NCBI GenBank assembly: GCA_023231065.1
Contig: JALNWE010000100.1
Location: 1-8,257, forward strand
DNA from: Bacteroidales bacterium
GTDB lineage: Bacteria > Bacteroidota > Bacteroidia > Bacteroidales > FEN-979
DNA length: 8,257 bases
Reading direction: 5' to 3'
The notes beneath the pieces are model-generated. The model had not been told where the DNA came from and ran no database searches. It saw only the letters and a program-made list of their open reading frames with translations. The translations under genes and the position numbers were made by a program. Of this stretch, positions 7,601-8,257 are shown piece after piece; position 1 is the stretch's first letter, and each line of letters begins with the position of its first letter.

Positions 7601-7979
7601 GTTATCCACCTGCGAAGTACAAAGCGTCTGTGATTATTTGGCCAACCCGAATGGAATTATTTCAATTTATATGAATGCCCCCGGCTGCAATAGCTCAGGG
7701 GAAGTGCAGGAAGCATGCGACGCGCTATCTGTGGAGACTACCATTTCAGAAGATCAATTTTCGCTCTATCCCAATCCTGCAGATAAATCGGTGACAATTT
7801 CGGTTAAAAACGGGGCAACCATTTTAGAAGTAGTCATTTACAATCAAATCGGGCAAAAAGTCCTTCAGGGGAAACCGGTAAATAACACCCTCGATATTTC
7901 ATCACTTTCACCGGGGATGTACATCGTTGAACTGGTTCTTGATCAATGGAAAACCAGAAAAAAATTGATGGTTGAATGA
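4659..7979 (+). CDS. Secreted L-domain/leucine-rich-like repeat protein with T9SS type A sorting domain (1106 aa)
   Basis: Large surface or secreted solenoid protein. The signal peptide (1-21) is MKTSVLLSSFLLCLVLLSNGQ, followed by a linker (22-52). There are 29 repeats of the form L-x-GLxxLxxIxG-x-L-x-I, usually 23-24 residues apart. They resemble receptor L-domain repeats more than BspA-type LRRs. Three modules are visible: residues 53-434 (12 repeats), 440-819 (12) and 825-1020 (5). Each opens with CLPxG...C (Cys pairs 53/76, 440/464, 825/848) and closes with a four-Cys cap spaced C-x5-C-x18-C-x9-C (399/405/424/434, 784/790/809/819, 985/991/1010/1020). Residues 1034-1106 are a Por_Secre_tail sorting domain: YPNPA (1037-1041), IYNQIGQKV (1060-1068), LSPGMYIVEL (1083-1092), ending KLMVE. 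It should be exported by Sec, then cross the outer membrane by T9SS and be anchored or released there. ATG 4632 (1115 aa) is in frame, but 4659 gives the canonical signal peptide. A role in adhesion or ligand binding is inferred; the ligand is unknown. Confidence 0.93.
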   Translation: MKTSVLLSSFLLCLVLLSNGQLNSAPYTGQSTRKDIPGSIKNAKTFKRAAIQCLPEGITFTNQAQIDNFQANNPGCTEIEGTVNIHGGNITNLNGLSVLTSIGGDFVITLSTLASFSGLSNLSTIGGSLRLEPYWSGNGTLTDMSGLEALTSIGGDLVITYTDALCSLTGLNKLTSIGGNILIYGNAMLTSLTGLEGLTMVPGTICLGTFGDLGMCIGNPLLPNLTGLDNLTTIGGGLEVYASSLTNLTGLENLTTINGSLSFFANQSLLTLSGLDNLTTVGGLYLGEWYYGGNPLLTNLNGLENLTSIEGDLTIEESSLTSLSGLDNVISINGSLKIGAQEGGNSGLANLTGLSSLTSVGGSISIQYNDGLTSLAGINNLDSIGGDLLIENNPVLSNCSAQSICDYITVPNGSVNVYNNAAGCNNPLEIASVCGISLPCLPFGNYYFFTQADIDNFAVSYPDCTALGGDVIIEGNDITNLNGLSGLISIEGSLIIGHRWPNGNPLLNSLEGLEGLTYIGGDLNILGNSIITDLSGLTNLSSIGGDLLLLDNYNLACLAGLNNLSSIGGGLLIGKSAFGNNPVLTNLTGLEGLTSVGGELYIHDSPLLISLSGLNNLTTVGGDLTIVENDILPNLSGLESLITVGGSLTIGVHWEGNPGLANLTGLGNLTSIGGDLNIGENISLISLSGIEGLNSLGGSIQIGLNASLVSLSGIVGLTSIGGDLIISNNNALTNLTGLENLTSMEGELLIDWNDSLTSLAGLNNIEAGSITNLSITNNPFLSSCEIESICNFLASPGGTLDIYGNANGCDNPYQVANSCGQVLPCLPNGNYYFYSQTDIDDFQLYSDCAELEGNVLISGNDITNLNGLSRLTSIKGDLKIIGNLLLTSLNGLNNLDSISGYFSIYSNSLTNLNGLDNLTSIGGLWIGGNLALTSLSGLENLTSVKGFLMIGSYNSALTSLEGLENIEAGSITDLTIIYNNLLSTCEVQSVCDYLANPNGIISIYMNAPGCNSSGEVQEACDALSVETTISEDQFSLYPNPADKSVTISVKNGATILEVVIYNQIGQKVLQGKPVNNTLDISSLSPGMYIVELVLDQWKTRKKLMVE
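4815..5960 (+). repeat. Solenoid module 1 (12 repeats, Cys-capped)
   Basis: Codons 53-434 of the large secreted protein. The repeat glycines fall at residues 95, 118, 146, 170, 194, 227, 250, 274, 302, 325, 353 and 377. Steps of 23-24 are interrupted by longer ones (28, 33, 28, 28) where a GN-containing loop is inserted. Extra cysteines at residues 166, 206 and 216 are special to this module. Confidence 0.85.
5976..7115 (+). repeat. Solenoid module 2 (12 repeats, Cys-capped)
   Basis: Codons 440-819. The repeat glycines fall at 483, 512, 536, 560, 589, 613, 637, 665, 689, 713, 737 and 761. Steps are 29,24,24,29,24,24,28,24,24,24,24, so a longer repeat recurs every third unit in the first half. 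It is almost the same length as module 1 (C-to-C distance to the next module 385 versus 387 residues). Confidence 0.85.
7131..7718 (+). repeat. Solenoid module 3 (5 repeats, Cys-capped, shortened)
   Basis: Codons 825-1020. The repeat glycines fall at 867, 891, 914, 937 and 962. The N- and C-caps match those of modules 1 and 2 in Cys spacing, but seven repeats fewer lie between them. It leads directly into the sorting domain. Its opening CLPNGNYYFYSQTDID resembles that of module 2 (CLPFGNYYFFTQADID) more than that of module 1. Confidence 0.82.
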
Positions 7980-8002
7980 TAAAAACTTTAAAAATTCCTA
8001 TT

Positions 8003-8257
8003 ATGAATAAATTTAACGTTATCATCACAGCGTTGGCAATTTGCCCCATAATAGCATTGTCCCAGGGTTGCCTGCCTGAAGGCATCACCTTCACCGACCA
8101 AGCCCAGATAGATAGTTTCCAGGTCAATTACCCGGGGTGTTCCCAAATAGAAGGCAGTGTCAGGATCAATGGAGTTGATATTGACAACCTCAATGGATTA
8201 AGCGTGTTGACTTCCATCGGGGGCGACCTTGAAATCCATTTCTGCTATTCACTGACA
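8003..8257 (+). CDS. Second L-domain/leucine-rich-like repeat secreted protein (5' partial, 85 codons visible)
   Basis: Tandem paralogue of the preceding gene, cut by the window end. The signal peptide is MNKFNVIITALAICPIIALSQ, and the mature part begins at once with GCLPEGITFTDQAQID. An N-cap Cys pair (C23/C46) has the same spacing as module 1 upstream, followed by the first repeat NLNGLSVLTSIGGD. Over 56 aligned residues, 42 match module 1 of the upstream protein by hand count. The spacer found upstream between signal peptide and first cap (about 31 residues) is absent here. ATG 7976 is in frame and overlaps the previous stop as ATGA, but 8003 gives the better signal peptide. Either start places it in one transcript with the upstream gene. 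The remainder, expected to include more repeats and a sorting domain, is outside the window. Confidence 0.88.
   Translation, partial: MNKFNVIITALAICPIIALSQGCLPEGITFTDQAQIDSFQVNYPGCSQIEGSVRINGVDIDNLNGLSVLTSIGGDLEIHFCYSLT

Overview
The window looks like a chromosomal segment of an environmental Bacteroidota. Four things support this: a type IX secretion (T9SS) C-terminal sorting domain, a LytTR regulator paired with a periplasmic-TPR histidine kinase, an SPII lipoprotein glycosidase-like protein, and promoter-like TAnnTTTG elements with no strong Shine-Dalgarno sites. No tRNA, rRNA, insertion sequence, CRISPR array or origin was seen. The genus cannot be told from the sequence.

Layout. Positions 1-317 are mostly non-coding. 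They hold a possible tail of an upstream gene (1-51), a 38-codon ORF with a signal peptide that looks like the broken 5' end of a secreted-protein gene (90-206), and a plausible promoter (260-291). Positions 318-3151 are a two-component pair: a LytTR response regulator whose stop overlaps the start of a TPR/LytS-type sensor kinase. A five-bladed beta-propeller lipoprotein of glycosidase type follows after 26 nt (3178-4266). Next comes a shrunken paralogue of the response regulator (4340-4624). It has lost about 40 residues in frame, including the phosphorylated Asp, and also the whole LytTR domain. Positions 4659-7979 encode a large secreted solenoid protein with 29 repeats of about 24 residues, arranged in three Cys-capped modules and ending in a T9SS sorting domain. 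The 5' end of a second, paralogous solenoid gene (8003-8257) runs off the window.

How the genes may work together (inference). The kinase/LytTR pair may control the downstream envelope genes: a glycan-active lipoprotein and cell-surface repeat proteins. The truncated receiver protein is either decay from a duplicated regulator or a small non-phosphorylatable receiver. The most unusual content is the three-module solenoid, with its exactly conserved disulfide-type caps and three-repeat superperiod, together with the deleted receiver just upstream of it.
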